Source of the DNA: CAVYXZ01 sp965223835
Lineage (GTDB): Bacteria > Chloroflexota > Anaerolineae > Aggregatilineales > Phototrophicaceae
Direction: 5' to 3'
NCBI GenBank assembly: GCA_965223835.1
Contig: CBDCXQ010000001.1
Coordinates: 2,542,001-2,606,000 of the forward strand
DNA length: 64,000 bases
Below the pieces are notes generated by a model. The model ran no database searches. It was not told the DNA's origin and saw nothing but the letters and a program-made list of their open reading frames with translations. How positions within the stretch are numbered: position 1 is the first letter of the stretch; each line of letters starts with the position of its first letter. This document shows positions 1-9,518 of this stretch, piece by piece. Made by a program: the position numbers and the translations under genes.

Positions 1-1091
1 AAAACTAAAATGTCGAATGGCAAATGAAAATTACGAATATCGAAATTCAGAAAACTGGACATCACATCAACCAACAGAAAGCGCCCCAACGCCATGCTGG
101 CCGGAATCGCAATCATCAGCGCGATTAAGCCTAGAAAGATCACCATCACCAAATAGACGCTAATAATCTGCGGTCGTGAGGCCCCAATTACTTTCATTAT
201 GCCAATTTGCCGTTTTTGTTGGGCCAGCAACCCGGAGATTGTATTGACAACTAGAAAGCCGCTGAGCAAAAGTGATACCAGACCGACGATAATCAATATT
301 GTGCTGATGCCATCCATCACATCTGCCGCCCAATGTTGGTCGGCTTCACGAACATTGACTGCGTTCACCGTCGTACCCCGACGCTTTAGATCTTCCTGAA
401 TATCATTAGCAATATGTGTCAGGGTGTCTAGCGATGATTGCGGACTAGAAGCCAGGTAGTCAGGATCAATGCGCAGTTCGACCTGGTTAAAAATGGCCGG
501 CAGATTGAGCGTCCGCAGTGTGCGCAACGTAACATAGCCAGTAAGCTGACTCTGGATCGTTCCGGGAACCGCATTCAGATCATGAACAGTACCAGTAAAT
601 TGCAATTCATACCGGCGACCATCAATCATTTCCAAAACGACCAGATCATCAATCTCTAAATTCGTCAATCCCACCGAGCTACGTTCAATTAAGATCGCAT
701 CACGCTCCGGCGGCCAGGCCCCGGCTTCAGGATAGATAACACCGATGTCAATCGCCTCGAAATCCTCATAGGCGATCAGAGTCAAATTATGAGTGCTTTC
801 GGCTTCAATGACCTTGGCACTGTAAACAATACGCCCCTGCGCCCCGATTACATGGTCCTGCCGCGCCATCCAATTGACAAGGTGCTCGTCAAACGGTGGT
901 AGACTCATGATAATGTGCGACGAATTGGTCTCACGATATTGCCCATTCAATTCATCGCTGCCGACGACGCGCGCAATAAACAACCCGCCAAACGCAAATA
1001 CGCCAATGGCGATCGACAAAATGACCAGCACAGTACGGCTCTTGTTGTCCCAGATGTCACGAACGACTTTGCGCCAGCGTGGACTGAACAT
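1..1091 (-). CDS. MacB/FtsX-type ABC transporter permease, 3' end outside window
   Basis: Inner-membrane permease partner of the downstream-read ATPase. The reading frame is open from an ATG at 1091 to the left edge (363 residues seen). One membrane segment lies at about residues 20-41. It is followed by a large extracytoplasmic domain (about 45-255) and two more segments at about 262-285 and 309-337. Between these lies the FtsX-family cytoplasmic loop QIGIMKVIGAS (295-305). This is the MacB/LolE layout, used for export of lipoproteins, peptides or drugs by mechanotransmission rather than classical import. The ATG overlaps the stop of the ATPase gene (TAATG), so the two are translationally coupled. 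Substrate unknown. Family call is firm; the C-terminal part cannot be judged. Confidence 0.85.
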   Translation of the reverse strand, partial: MFSPRWRKVVRDIWDNKSRTVLVILSIAIGVFAFGGLFIARVVGSDELNGQYRETNSSHIIMSLPPFDEHLVNWMARQDHVIGAQGRIVYSAKVIEAESTHNLTLIAYEDFEAIDIGVIYPEAGAWPPERDAILIERSSVGLTNLEIDDLVVLEMIDGRRYELQFTGTVHDLNAVPGTIQSQLTGYVTLRTLRTLNLPAIFNQVELRIDPDYLASSPQSSLDTLTHIANDIQEDLKRRGTTVNAVNVREADQHWAADVMDGISTILIIVGLVSLLLSGFLVVNTISGLLAQQKRQIGIMKVIGASRPQIISVYLVMVIFLGLIALMIAIPASMALGRFLLVDVMSSFLNFDIRNFHLPFDILV

Positions 1092-2230
1092 TACGCGCCC
1101 ACTTCCTCAGCAATCCGTGAACTGCGCTGTTGTACCGTTAACTGCAAGGCGTCGCGTGTCGCTTCCGATTCATTCAGCAATTCCCAGAAGGCATCTGGTT
1201 CCAGCATAATCACCTCAACCGGATTATCGCGCGCAGCCCGCACGCTTGCTTGACGAGTCACACCGTTCAATAACGCGATTTCACCAAAATATTGCCCCGG
1301 CTGCAACGCTTCTACATAAATCTCACGGCCATCTGGACGATGCAGGTAAACATGTGCCTCACCGCCAGCCAGAATATAAAAATTATCAGGTTCAGCATCC
1401 TGCCGAATGATCGGTTCGCCAGGCGCATAAGCGCGACTTTTGAGCTGGCGCGTTACTTTGACTAACTGTTCCTGAGTCAGCATCGGCAACGCCTTTACCA
1501 ACCACTCGTTAACGATTTCTCCATCAGCAATAACAACGGTCCGATTCATACGCCTGGCAAGGTCATCATCATGCGTCACCATCAGGAACGTTTTGCCCTC
1601 AGCCACCAGTTTTTCAAACAGTTTAAAGACCTGCTGCGCGGTCTTAGAATCCAGATTCCCTGTGGGTTCATCGGCCATAATCATCGGTGGATCATTTGCC
1701 AATGCCCGCGCAATTGCGACCCGTTGTTGCTGGCCGCCGGAGATCATAGTTGGCAGTTTTCTGGCTTGCTCCCCAACATCCATGAGTTCCAACAGATGCA
1801 TGGCACGTTCAATCCGCTCACGTGGCGTATACATGTTGCAGAAATCCATTGGCAGCATCACGTTTTCGATCACGGTCAACGTCGGCAGCAGCTGAAAAAA
1901 CTGAAAAATCACACCCTGATTACGACCCCGCCACCGCGCCATCTGCCCTTCATCAAACTTATGAATTCCAGTTTGATTGATATAGATCTCACCCGATGTC
2001 GGTCGATCAATGCCGGTCAGCATGTTGATGAGCGTCGATTTACCACTGCCCGATTTGCCAATAATCCCGACAAATTCACCCGCATCAATTGTGAGGTTGA
2101 TGCCTTTCAGCGCCAAAAAATCACCCGCATCAGTCTTATAGGCCTTGACCACCTCGCGTAGTTCTATTAAATGCTGTGGTGTATCGTGCTGATGATTTAC
2201 ACTCAGTTTCTGAAAAAAGCGGAACATCAT
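1091..2230 (-). CDS. ABC transporter ATPase fused to a cyclic-nucleotide-binding domain
   Basis: Cytoplasmic ATPase of a MacB/LolD-like transporter, 379 residues against about 230 for the family. Residues 22-240 hold Walker A GKSGSGKST (58-66), the Q-loop near 110, the signature SGGQQ (164-168), Walker B IMADEPT (184-190) and the switch His220. Residues about 251-345 are a CRP-type cNMP-binding fold with a phosphate-cassette-like stretch PGQYFGEIALLNGVTRQAS (311-329), including Glu317 and Arg326. The fusion suggests that export is gated by a cyclic nucleotide. That is inference, since some domains of this fold bind nothing. First gene of a two-gene operon with the permease (TAATG overlap). 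The start at 2230 may be a few codons early (two adjacent Met codons). Confidence 0.9.
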   Translation of the reverse strand: MMFRFFQKLSVNHQHDTPQHLIELREVVKAYKTDAGDFLALKGINLTIDAGEFVGIIGKSGSGKSTLINMLTGIDRPTSGEIYINQTGIHKFDEGQMARWRGRNQGVIFQFFQLLPTLTVIENVMLPMDFCNMYTPRERIERAMHLLELMDVGEQARKLPTMISGGQQQRVAIARALANDPPMIMADEPTGNLDSKTAQQVFKLFEKLVAEGKTFLMVTHDDDLARRMNRTVVIADGEIVNEWLVKALPMLTQEQLVKVTRQLKSRAYAPGEPIIRQDAEPDNFYILAGGEAHVYLHRPDGREIYVEALQPGQYFGEIALLNGVTRQASVRAARDNPVEVIMLEPDAFWELLNESEATRDALQLTVQQRSSRIAEEVGA

Positions 2231-2376
2231 ACCATCATTTCATCACACTATTTCTTCACTATACTGCATAGTTCGTGATTTTTTACACAACATTGCTCGT
2301 TTACATTATACCCTTACGCTATACTTTCATACGGCTATTTATACGAAATGCTCATCAGCATAAGGAAATTATCAGG

Positions 2377-3450
2377 ATGGAACGGTTGCGTGTTGGTATC
2401 TCAGCAGATTTCCACCTAGAAGCAGCGGGAATTCTTGAACCCGCGTTGGCCGAATACTTTGCCCCCTACCCATTTGTTGAATATGATTATTTCCCCGGTA
2501 AAGCCAATGTCGTCGTCAAGCCCGACCAAATCGCTGAATTTGATGCTCTCCTCACCTTGCGTCCGCGTTTCAATGCTCAGAGTTTCGATGGACTTAATCG
2601 ACTAGCCGTGATCGCACGCTGGGGTGTTGGCTATGACGTGATTGATGTCCCTGCTACCACGGCTGCCAGTGTACTGCTGACGATCACCACCGGTGCCGTC
2701 AATCGTCCCGTTGCCGAGGCTATCCTGACCTTCTTTCTGGCACTCGCAAAGAAACTGCCGCAAAAGGAAAAACTCTCCCGCACCGGTCGTTGGGACCTGA
2801 AAGCTGAGGCCTCTGGTCTAGGACTGCGTGGGAAAACGGTTGGCTCATTGGGACTTGGGAACATTGCGAGTGAGATGTTCCACTTGCTCGAACCTTTTGA
2901 ACTGGGCCGCAAACTCGCCCATGACCCGTTTGTACCAGATGATAAAGCGCAACACATCGGCGTCGAACTGGTCGATATTGAGACCCTTTTTGCCAGTGCT
3001 GACTTTATCGCCATCAATTGCCTCCTGAACGATCAAACTCGGGGCATAGTAAATCAAGATTTACTGCGCTTGATGAAACCCACCGCCTATCTGGTTAACA
3101 CAGCACGGGGCGGCATCATCAACGAAGCCGATCTACTCGCAACCTTGCAGAATCGCCAAATCGCAGGGGCAGGTCTGGATGTGTTCGAACAAGAGCCACT
3201 TCCGGCTGACCACCCCTTCACATCGCTGGACAATGTTATTCTGACGCCGCACGGCATCGCCTGGACGGATGAGCTTTACAAGAACAATAGCATAAGCGCC
3301 TGCAACAGCATTCTGACAGTTCTCCAAGGGGACATCCCGCACAATCGCTTTATGGTTAACCCTGAAGTTACTCGAAAAACTGAATTTCAAACAAAATTGC
3401 AGACTCTACATGACCGTTGGCTGAGAATGCAGGGGGAAGAGACCATTTAG
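2377..3450 (+). CDS. D-isomer-specific 2-hydroxyacid dehydrogenase
   Basis: NAD(P)-dependent reductase/dehydrogenase of 2-hydroxy acids, 357 residues. The Rossmann motif SLGLGNIAS (157-165) has Ala where the third Gly usually sits. The catalytic triad is visible: Arg244 in ARGG, Glu273 in DVFEQEP and His292 in LTPHG. I chose ATG 2377 because AAGGA lies 10 bases upstream and the homologous fold begins here. An upstream in-frame ATG at 2275 would add a hydrophobic 34-residue tail with no family counterpart. It precedes a Gfo/Idh/MocA gene and a sugar importer, which fits use of a sugar acid or keto acid. A second paralogue lies at 30004-31005. Exact substrate unknown. Confidence 0.88.
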   Translation: MERLRVGISADFHLEAAGILEPALAEYFAPYPFVEYDYFPGKANVVVKPDQIAEFDALLTLRPRFNAQSFDGLNRLAVIARWGVGYDVIDVPATTAASVLLTITTGAVNRPVAEAILTFFLALAKKLPQKEKLSRTGRWDLKAEASGLGLRGKTVGSLGLGNIASEMFHLLEPFELGRKLAHDPFVPDDKAQHIGVELVDIETLFASADFIAINCLLNDQTRGIVNQDLLRLMKPTAYLVNTARGGIINEADLLATLQNRQIAGAGLDVFEQEPLPADHPFTSLDNVILTPHGIAWTDELYKNNSISACNSILTVLQGDIPHNRFMVNPEVTRKTEFQTKLQTLHDRWLRMQGEETI

Positions 3451-3518
3451 TCTCCCGGCCTTGTTTCCCCCAATGATTGCGCCATAATTGAGAAACACAC
3501 GCGACATTGGAGCATTTG

Positions 3519-4724
3519 ATGAAGACAACGGTTGCCCTGGTGGGCGCAAACGGCTATGGTATGCATTACCTCAACACCTTGTTCGATAAGGCATATGAGG
3601 AAAGCATTGATTTTGTTGGCATCATTGATCCCTATGCTGAGCACAGCCCGGTCCTGGCGGAAATCCAACAGCGGAAAATCCCAATTTTTCATAGTCTAGA
3701 AGGTTTTTTTGCGACGCGCAGCGCGGAACTCGTCTGCATCGCTTCACCCATTCAGTTTCATATGCCCCACACCATTACGTGTCTGGAACACGGGGCCAAT
3801 GTACTGTGTGAGAAACCGTTATGTGCAACCATTCAAGATGCCCACAAAATGGCAGAGGCTGAAGCACAGGCCAATGGATTTGTCGCCATCGGGTATCAAT
3901 GGTCATTTTCCGACGCAATCCAAAGTCTTAAAGAGGATGTTCGTAACGGGGTACTGGGGCGTCCGCTACGTCTCAAATGCCAGGTCTACTGGCCTCGCTC
4001 TGGCGCATACTATTCTCGGAATAGCTGGGCAGGGAAAATTCAACTGGAAGATGGAACCTGGGTGCTTGACAGCCCAGTGAATAACGCAACAGCCCATTAC
4101 CTGCACAATATGTTTTTCATCCTGGATGCGGATGTAACACAAGTTCAGGCCGAACTGTACCGGGCTAATCCGATTGAAAATTATGACACGGCAACCGTGC
4201 GTTGTTTGACCAGTGAGGGTACGGAGATTCTATTTTATACCACTCACGCCAGCCCCAATAATATCAACCCCATATTTGATTATGAGTTTGAAAAGGCTCG
4301 TGTCACCTATCAAGCCGATGACCGTGCTGCCGACATCATTGCCCACTTTAACAACGGTCATCGTAAAAATTATGGCAACCCATTTGAAAACAACACGCAC
4401 AAATTGTGGCAGTGTATTGATGCTATACAGAACGGCGGTAGCATCGCCTGCACGATCCAGGATGCCACCCCCCTGACCCGCTGTGTCAATGCGATTCAAG
4501 ATTCAGTGCCGCAGATCACAAATTTCCCATCTGAACTCATCAATCAAGTTGGTGAAGGCGCTGCTCAGTTGCGGTGGGTAACAGGTCTGGAAGAACTTTT
4601 GCATGAGTGTTATGCGAACAACCAACTACCGGTTGAAACTGGCAAGGTCGATTGGTCACGGGCTGGCGAAATAGTCTACCTTAAGGGTTATGATTATTTT
4701 CCGATGAAACAACCCGCTCGCTGA
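3519..4724 (+). CDS. Gfo/Idh/MocA family oxidoreductase
   Basis: Predicted cytoplasmic NAD(P)-dependent sugar or cyclitol dehydrogenase, 401 residues. The N-terminal Rossmann part begins VALVGANGYG (residues 5-14) and the family motif LCEKP ends at residue 100. The C-terminal alpha/beta domain follows from about residue 125. ATG 3519 has GGAG six bases upstream. A TTG at 3507 is in frame but lies on the ribosome-binding site. It sits 68 bases after the hydroxyacid dehydrogenase and directly ahead of a carbohydrate ABC importer, so a role in oxidising an imported sugar is likely. Family assignment is strong, the substrate is open. Confidence 0.86.
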   Translation: MKTTVALVGANGYGMHYLNTLFDKAYEESIDFVGIIDPYAEHSPVLAEIQQRKIPIFHSLEGFFATRSAELVCIASPIQFHMPHTITCLEHGANVLCEKPLCATIQDAHKMAEAEAQANGFVAIGYQWSFSDAIQSLKEDVRNGVLGRPLRLKCQVYWPRSGAYYSRNSWAGKIQLEDGTWVLDSPVNNATAHYLHNMFFILDADVTQVQAELYRANPIENYDTATVRCLTSEGTEILFYTTHASPNNINPIFDYEFEKARVTYQADDRAADIIAHFNNGHRKNYGNPFENNTHKLWQCIDAIQNGGSIACTIQDATPLTRCVNAIQDSVPQITNFPSELINQVGEGAAQLRWVTGLEELLHECYANNQLPVETGKVDWSRAGEIVYLKGYDYFPMKQPAR

Positions 4725-4849
4725 TGCAGGGCTGGTAGAACTTGGGTACACTGTGGATGAGGTAAATCAAATCAGAAGGGGGTTAATCAACATCAAAACT
4801 TAAAACTGCTACTTACATATTCACATAAACTTGAAAATAGGAGCTAACA

Positions 4850-6202
4850 ATGCGTCGATTATTATTTCTGACAACCGTGTTTACTCTGTTACTCGTCGGC
4901 ACTGTCGCCGCTCAGGATGGCGTAACCCTGGTCATCTGGGGAGAACCCGGCACGGTCGGTTGCCTCGACCCCAATAACGAGAATCATGATGCTGCGGGTT
5001 GTGTCTTCGCCCGACAGTTGGTCGAAAATTGGAACACCATGCACCCCGATATTGCCCTTCAATTTGAAGATCATGGTTGGGATGTTGCTTTGCGCCAAAA
5101 TCTGGTCACTGCGGAGCTAGCCGGAACAGGTCCTGATATAACCGTAGGCGAATCGTTTATGCCAGCGTTCACTGCAGAAGGTCAATTCTTACCATTGGAT
5201 GTGCCGCAAGAAACGTTAGATAATCTGGTACCGGGCACGGTCGCTGCCGTTACACAGGACGGTCAAGTTCACGGGGTAGCAACCTTCACCGCTGTCTTCG
5301 CATTAGAAGTCAATGCAGACGTCGTGAGTGCTGCCGGTCTTGACCCTGATAACCTTGACCTTTCAACCTGGGGCCAGGTCTCAGAAGCGGCAGCGGCGAT
5401 CAATGAGGCCGGTAATGGTGAATATTATGGTTTCTCGATCCTCGGTCCAACGGCGGCACCGGCAGCAGCGCTATTCCGTGCCGCCCCCTATGTCTATCAG
5501 ACGGGTGCTGACTTCTGTGATGAAGGCTGCGTCAACCCAACCTTCAATGACGAACGCGCCATACCCGTTTACGAATGGTTCCGTGAAATGATGGCCTATA
5601 CGCCGCCGGGACTGGCTTTCAATGGTGATGAAGGCTTTGTATTTAGCCAGTTGTTCGCCGGTGTTGATGCGATGCAGACTGCTGGTGCCTGGCATCCGGC
5701 CTGGGCGCGGGGCAGTGGCTGCGCGGATTGCCGTTATTTGCCGTTGCCGGTTCCAGATGACGGTGGTGAAGCCGCCAACGTGGTCGTCGGCAATGCGATT
5801 TACTCAGTTCTTGCCAGCACGGAACACCCTGAAGAAGCTATGCTATTCATGGACTATCTGGCTAGCGATGCGGTTCAGACCAATGTCTTCTGGTCAACGG
5901 GTCGTCTCCCCGCCACAATCACGTCACTGGATCAGATTTTAGAAGTCGCCGGTGGAGACACCATGAGTGTGCCCGACTATTATGAAAGTGAAGATCCGGT
6001 TGCCGATACTGCGCCCTTTGTCGGCTATATTGATGAGCTAAAGAGCGAAAATGTCCGCATTTTGCCACCCTGGGCGAACAATGGGCCAGAATTGGATCAA
6101 CTTTGGAACGATATGTTCGCCGAAGTGCTGACATCCGATCGGCCTATTCCCGAAATCCTGAACGATTATCAGGCCCAAGCCGAAGCAATCGTCGCCGGGT
6201 AA
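4850..6202 (+). CDS. ABC transporter sugar-binding protein (family 1 extracellular solute-binding protein)
   Basis: Secreted substrate-binding component of a carbohydrate importer, 450 residues. The first about 21 residues form a signal peptide (MRRLLF, hydrophobic core, VAAQ) without a lipobox Cys, so cleavage by signal peptidase I is expected rather than lipid anchoring. The mature part starts VTLVIWGEPG, as in MalE/UgpB-like proteins, and later has the usual AMQTAGAWH region and the ASTEHPEEAMLFMDYL segment. An SD sequence (AGGAG) lies 8 bases before ATG. Two permease genes follow. Ligand unknown; the neighbourhood suggests an oligosaccharide, uronide or sulfated sugar. Confidence 0.88.
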   Translation: MRRLLFLTTVFTLLLVGTVAAQDGVTLVIWGEPGTVGCLDPNNENHDAAGCVFARQLVENWNTMHPDIALQFEDHGWDVALRQNLVTAELAGTGPDITVGESFMPAFTAEGQFLPLDVPQETLDNLVPGTVAAVTQDGQVHGVATFTAVFALEVNADVVSAAGLDPDNLDLSTWGQVSEAAAAINEAGNGEYYGFSILGPTAAPAAALFRAAPYVYQTGADFCDEGCVNPTFNDERAIPVYEWFREMMAYTPPGLAFNGDEGFVFSQLFAGVDAMQTAGAWHPAWARGSGCADCRYLPLPVPDDGGEAANVVVGNAIYSVLASTEHPEEAMLFMDYLASDAVQTNVFWSTGRLPATITSLDQILEVAGGDTMSVPDYYESEDPVADTAPFVGYIDELKSENVRILPPWANNGPELDQLWNDMFAEVLTSDRPIPEILNDYQAQAEAIVAG

Positions 6203-6280
6203 TCCAGAAAATAATGAAACTGGGAGCAGGTTGATCATGTTAACCTGCTCCATTCCACAATCATCAGCAGAAAGCACACC

Positions 6281-7234
6281 ATGGAACAAACATCTTCACC
6301 TGGACCAGTCCCGACACTAGCCTGGCAGGAACGCTTTTCGCGTTTCTATCAGCAACGTCGCCAGCCGATTGAAGCCTGGATCATTTTGACGCCCATCCTG
6401 CTCTATTATTTTTTCTTCGCCATTCTGCCCGTCATCGGTAATCTGTTGGTCAGCTTCGTGGAGTGGAACGGCTTTAATGAGCCAACCTGGGTCGGCTTGA
6501 GCAATTTCCAGCGCTTTTTTACCAGCCCGCGTTATCTTGAAGTGCTAGGAAATACCGCGTTTTTCGCCGTGACAATTCTTTCAACTAGCACTGTGCTGGG
6601 TTTGATGGCAGCGCTGGCACTCAACGAAAAAGTAAAAGGATTGAGCATCTACCGCACGTTTTGGTATGTCCCAACCTTAACATCAGCCGCAATCATGGCT
6701 CAAATTGCCACGATTTTCATCGCGCCAGGTTCAGGTGTTCTCAGTTCGATTTTGCAAAGCCTGGACCAGAAAGAGATCATCTGGCAGGTGGACATCGCGT
6801 TCACCCGCACCTTTATCATTGTCTTTTCAGTGTGGCGTGGTGTCGGCTTTGCGATGCTCCTTTATCTTGCAGGATTGCAGAATATTTCCCCTGAGGTATT
6901 GGATGCTGCACGGGTCGATGGCGCAAATGGATGGAATTTACTGCGACTGATTAAACTGCCGCTGTTACGTCCCACCACCGTATTCGTGATTGTTTCGGGT
7001 CTGATCAATGCATTCCAGATTTTCGAGCCGGTTTTGCTGATTACCAACGGCCAGCCCCGCAACTCAACCAATGTTATGCTTCTCCAGATTTACAATGACG
7101 CCTTTCGCAACCAGAATTTCGGTATGGCAGCGGCATCCGCCACGATTATGCTCTTATTACTGTTGGGGGCCAGTATTCTGAATCTGCGCCTACTACGGGA
7201 CACTGGCACCGAGGAAACGTACAATGCGTTTTAG
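6281..7234 (+). CDS. Sugar ABC transporter permease, MalF/UgpA type
   Basis: Inner-membrane permease, 317 residues, with six predicted membrane segments beginning near residue 32 (WIILTPILLYYFFFAILPVIG). The EAA loop LDAARVDGANGWNLLRLIKL contacts the ATPase. In this family it sits between the last segments, as here. Typical length for MalF-like permeases of the CUT1 class without the large MalF insertion. The gene overlaps the next permease by 11 bases, so the two are made together. The binding protein is 78 bases upstream. No ATPase gene follows, so a shared MsmK/UgpC-like ATPase encoded elsewhere is probably used. Confidence 0.9.
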   Translation: MEQTSSPGPVPTLAWQERFSRFYQQRRQPIEAWIILTPILLYYFFFAILPVIGNLLVSFVEWNGFNEPTWVGLSNFQRFFTSPRYLEVLGNTAFFAVTILSTSTVLGLMAALALNEKVKGLSIYRTFWYVPTLTSAAIMAQIATIFIAPGSGVLSSILQSLDQKEIIWQVDIAFTRTFIIVFSVWRGVGFAMLLYLAGLQNISPEVLDAARVDGANGWNLLRLIKLPLLRPTTVFVIVSGLINAFQIFEPVLLITNGQPRNSTNVMLLQIYNDAFRNQNFGMAAASATIMLLLLLGASILNLRLLRDTGTEETYNAF

Positions 7235-8105
7235 TTTCAGCCGTCTGTTCCTGTATGCCTTCCTGCTAACGACCAGCGCGGTTATGTTTTATCCGCTGCT
7301 ATTTATGCTGGTAGCGGGGTTTACCAGTCGGGTTGATTATCAGCAAAGCACCTGGTTTCCGACCCCACAATCACTCTATCTGGACAACTGGGCCGAATTT
7401 TTACGACGGCCTGATTTATATCGCTGGCTGGGCAACACCCTGTTACGAGTCGGCTGGTATATCGCGGTTCCTGGAGCGATTGCGGTCTTATGTGGCTATG
7501 TGTTTACACGGCTACGTTTTCGTGGGCGCGACACCATCTTTATACTCCTCCTGGCCTCCATGATGGTGCCACAAATCGTGTATGTGATCCCGACCTTTAT
7601 TGGGTTGGCGCGGTTTCCACTGGTCGGTGGCAACGATATTTTTGGACAGGGTGGCAGTGGCTTTATCGATACCTGGGGTGCCCTGCTACTACCCGGCCTG
7701 GTCAACGCATTTTACATATTCCTGCTACGTCAGGCGTTTCAGACCATTCCACCCGATTATGAAGAAGCTGCCCGCGTCGATGGCGCCAATACCCTCGACA
7801 TTCTTCTGCGGGTCTATGTACCATTGCTGCGCCCCGCGCTAATTGTGCTCGTCATTTTCCAATTTGTCGCCATCTGGAACGACTATCTGAACCCACTGGT
7901 TTTCGCTGGTGGCAATCAGGCTATTCAACCAATTGCACTCGCCGCTCAGCGTTTCATCCTGACAACGCAACAGCGTGTCGGCCAGGTTGACTTTCCGCGC
8001 ATGTTTGCCGTTGGCACTATCGTCACGCTGCCGATTGTCATTCTGTTCTTGCTCTTGCAACGCTATTTTGTCGAAGGTGTTCAGGGTTTTGGCCTCAAAG
8101 GTTGA
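7224..8105 (+). CDS. Sugar ABC transporter permease, MalG/UgpE type
   Basis: Second inner-membrane permease of the CUT1 importer, 293 residues with six predicted membrane segments starting at about residue 8. The EAA loop EEAARVDGANTLDILLRVYV is followed by PLLRPALIVLVIF, as in MalG. Start ATG 7224 lies inside the end of the preceding permease gene (11-base overlap). It closes the binding-protein/permease/permease group. The next gene downstream belongs to DNA metabolism, so the transporter operon ends here. Function as heterodimer partner is well supported by family and context. Confidence 0.9.
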   Translation: MRFSFSRLFLYAFLLTTSAVMFYPLLFMLVAGFTSRVDYQQSTWFPTPQSLYLDNWAEFLRRPDLYRWLGNTLLRVGWYIAVPGAIAVLCGYVFTRLRFRGRDTIFILLLASMMVPQIVYVIPTFIGLARFPLVGGNDIFGQGGSGFIDTWGALLLPGLVNAFYIFLLRQAFQTIPPDYEEAARVDGANTLDILLRVYVPLLRPALIVLVIFQFVAIWNDYLNPLVFAGGNQAIQPIALAAQRFILTTQQRVGQVDFPRMFAVGTIVTLPIVILFLLLQRYFVEGVQGFGLKG

Positions 8106-8153
8106 TTTGTTATAATTGCCAAACCTTCTGTCAACGATTAGGTGACATAATCC

Positions 8154-9518
8154 TTGCGTCCGAGCTTAACATTCCAGGGCGGCACACTGGTCCTCAAAAA
8201 TGTTGAGGAAAGCACCCCGGTTCATCCCGCCTTCCAATGGATTAAGGCCCGGTGGCGCTGTGAAGGCTATCATTACCCCAGGTTACGCCCCTGGTTGCAA
8301 GACAATAAAATTCGTGATAGCCTTCCCCGATGGCAACGATTGTCACTCAAGCTTCAAGACGATCGTGAACCTCATGATTATCAACTTGAAGCGTTAGCTA
8401 CCTGGAAACATGCCGACCGACTGGGCAGCATTGTGCTGCCAACCGGCGCGGGCAAGACTTTCGTCGCCATCCAGGCTATATTTCAAGTCAAACGCTCCAC
8501 CCTGGTGATCGCGCCCACCATTGACTTATTACACCAATGGTATACCCGGTTGACCAACGCTTTTCAGCAAACGATCGGTGTTTATTACGGTGGCGAAAAA
8601 GACATCCAGCCCATTACCGTCACCACCTATCATTCGGCAGGTGACATCATTGCCGATTATGGCAATCATTTCAAGCTCGTCATCTATGATGAAGTTCACC
8701 ATCTTCCAGCACCGAGCTGGGGCGAAACTGCGCTCATGTCTCCCGCCCCCTTCCGCCTTGGCTTGACCGCCACCTACCCGGAACCGCACGAACAAATGGA
8801 TGGACGCTGGCAGGTTGATGAACTCATCGGACCGATTGTTTACAAACGCCAGATTAATGAACTGGTGGGCGAACAACTCGCCGCTTATCGTACGGAACGC
8901 ATCCGTGTCGACTTAACGGAGTCCGAGCAGCAACAATATGAGGCTGATTGGGCCGTGTACGCTGGCTATTTCCGTAAGCACCAGCTGCAACGCAAATTTG
9001 GCCCCAGATGGCTACCCGAATTAGCTCGTCGGGGATCATTCGACACCGATGCCCGCCGCGCCCTGTTAGCTCGTCAGCATATCCAGCGGTTGTTAGCCGG
9101 GTGTGCCGGTAAACGTCAGGCACTTGAAAATCTCTTGCGCGAATACAGCCACGAGCAAATTTTGATTTTCACGGAACATAATGCCCTTGTTTATGAACTG
9201 GCGCAACTTTATCTGATCCCGGCGGTTACACATGAAACCAAAGCTGCTGAACGCAAACACATTCTCGAACATTTTCAGAATGGGACCTACCGTGCCATCG
9301 TTACATCAAAGGTGCTTAATGAAGGTGTTGATGTACCCGAGGCGAAGATCGCCATTGTCCTCGGTGGCTCAACCAGCGCTCGTGAGTACATTCAGCGGTT
9401 GGGACGCATCCTTCGTAAAGTCGGCAATCGGGAAGCAGTCCTGTTTGAACTGGTCGCTCGTGATACCACTGATGTTGGCAAATCCCAACGCCGACAGCCA
9501 CGCCCGGAGAAGGTCTGA
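8154..9518 (+). CDS. XPB/Rad25-like superfamily 2 DNA helicase
   Basis: ATP-dependent 3'-5' helicase or translocase, 454 residues. Walker A is PTGAGKT (96-102), motif II DEVH (179-182), motif III LTATY (204-208) and motif VI QRLGRILR (414-421). An N-terminal region of about 70 residues precedes the RecA-like domain, as in microbial XPB proteins, and a helical insertion (about 255-320) lies between the lobes. Start is TTG 8154 with AGGTGA about 8 bases upstream. The stop overlaps the Bax1-type nuclease start as TGATG, which implies coupled synthesis. In archaea XPB and Bax1 form a complex that melts DNA and cuts the bubble edge, so a nucleotide-excision-repair-like role is the best inference. 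Confidence 0.88.
   Translation: MRPSLTFQGGTLVLKNVEESTPVHPAFQWIKARWRCEGYHYPRLRPWLQDNKIRDSLPRWQRLSLKLQDDREPHDYQLEALATWKHADRLGSIVLPTGAGKTFVAIQAIFQVKRSTLVIAPTIDLLHQWYTRLTNAFQQTIGVYYGGEKDIQPITVTTYHSAGDIIADYGNHFKLVIYDEVHHLPAPSWGETALMSPAPFRLGLTATYPEPHEQMDGRWQVDELIGPIVYKRQINELVGEQLAAYRTERIRVDLTESEQQQYEADWAVYAGYFRKHQLQRKFGPRWLPELARRGSFDTDARRALLARQHIQRLLAGCAGKRQALENLLREYSHEQILIFTEHNALVYELAQLYLIPAVTHETKAAERKHILEHFQNGTYRAIVTSKVLNEGVDVPEAKIAIVLGGSTSAREYIQRLGRILRKVGNREAVLFELVARDTTDVGKSQRRQPRPEKV

Noticed and set aside
1571..2161. Plus-strand frame of 196 codons opposite the ATPase
   Set aside because: Antisense to Walker and signature motifs of a certain ATPase gene; no start signal or family features.
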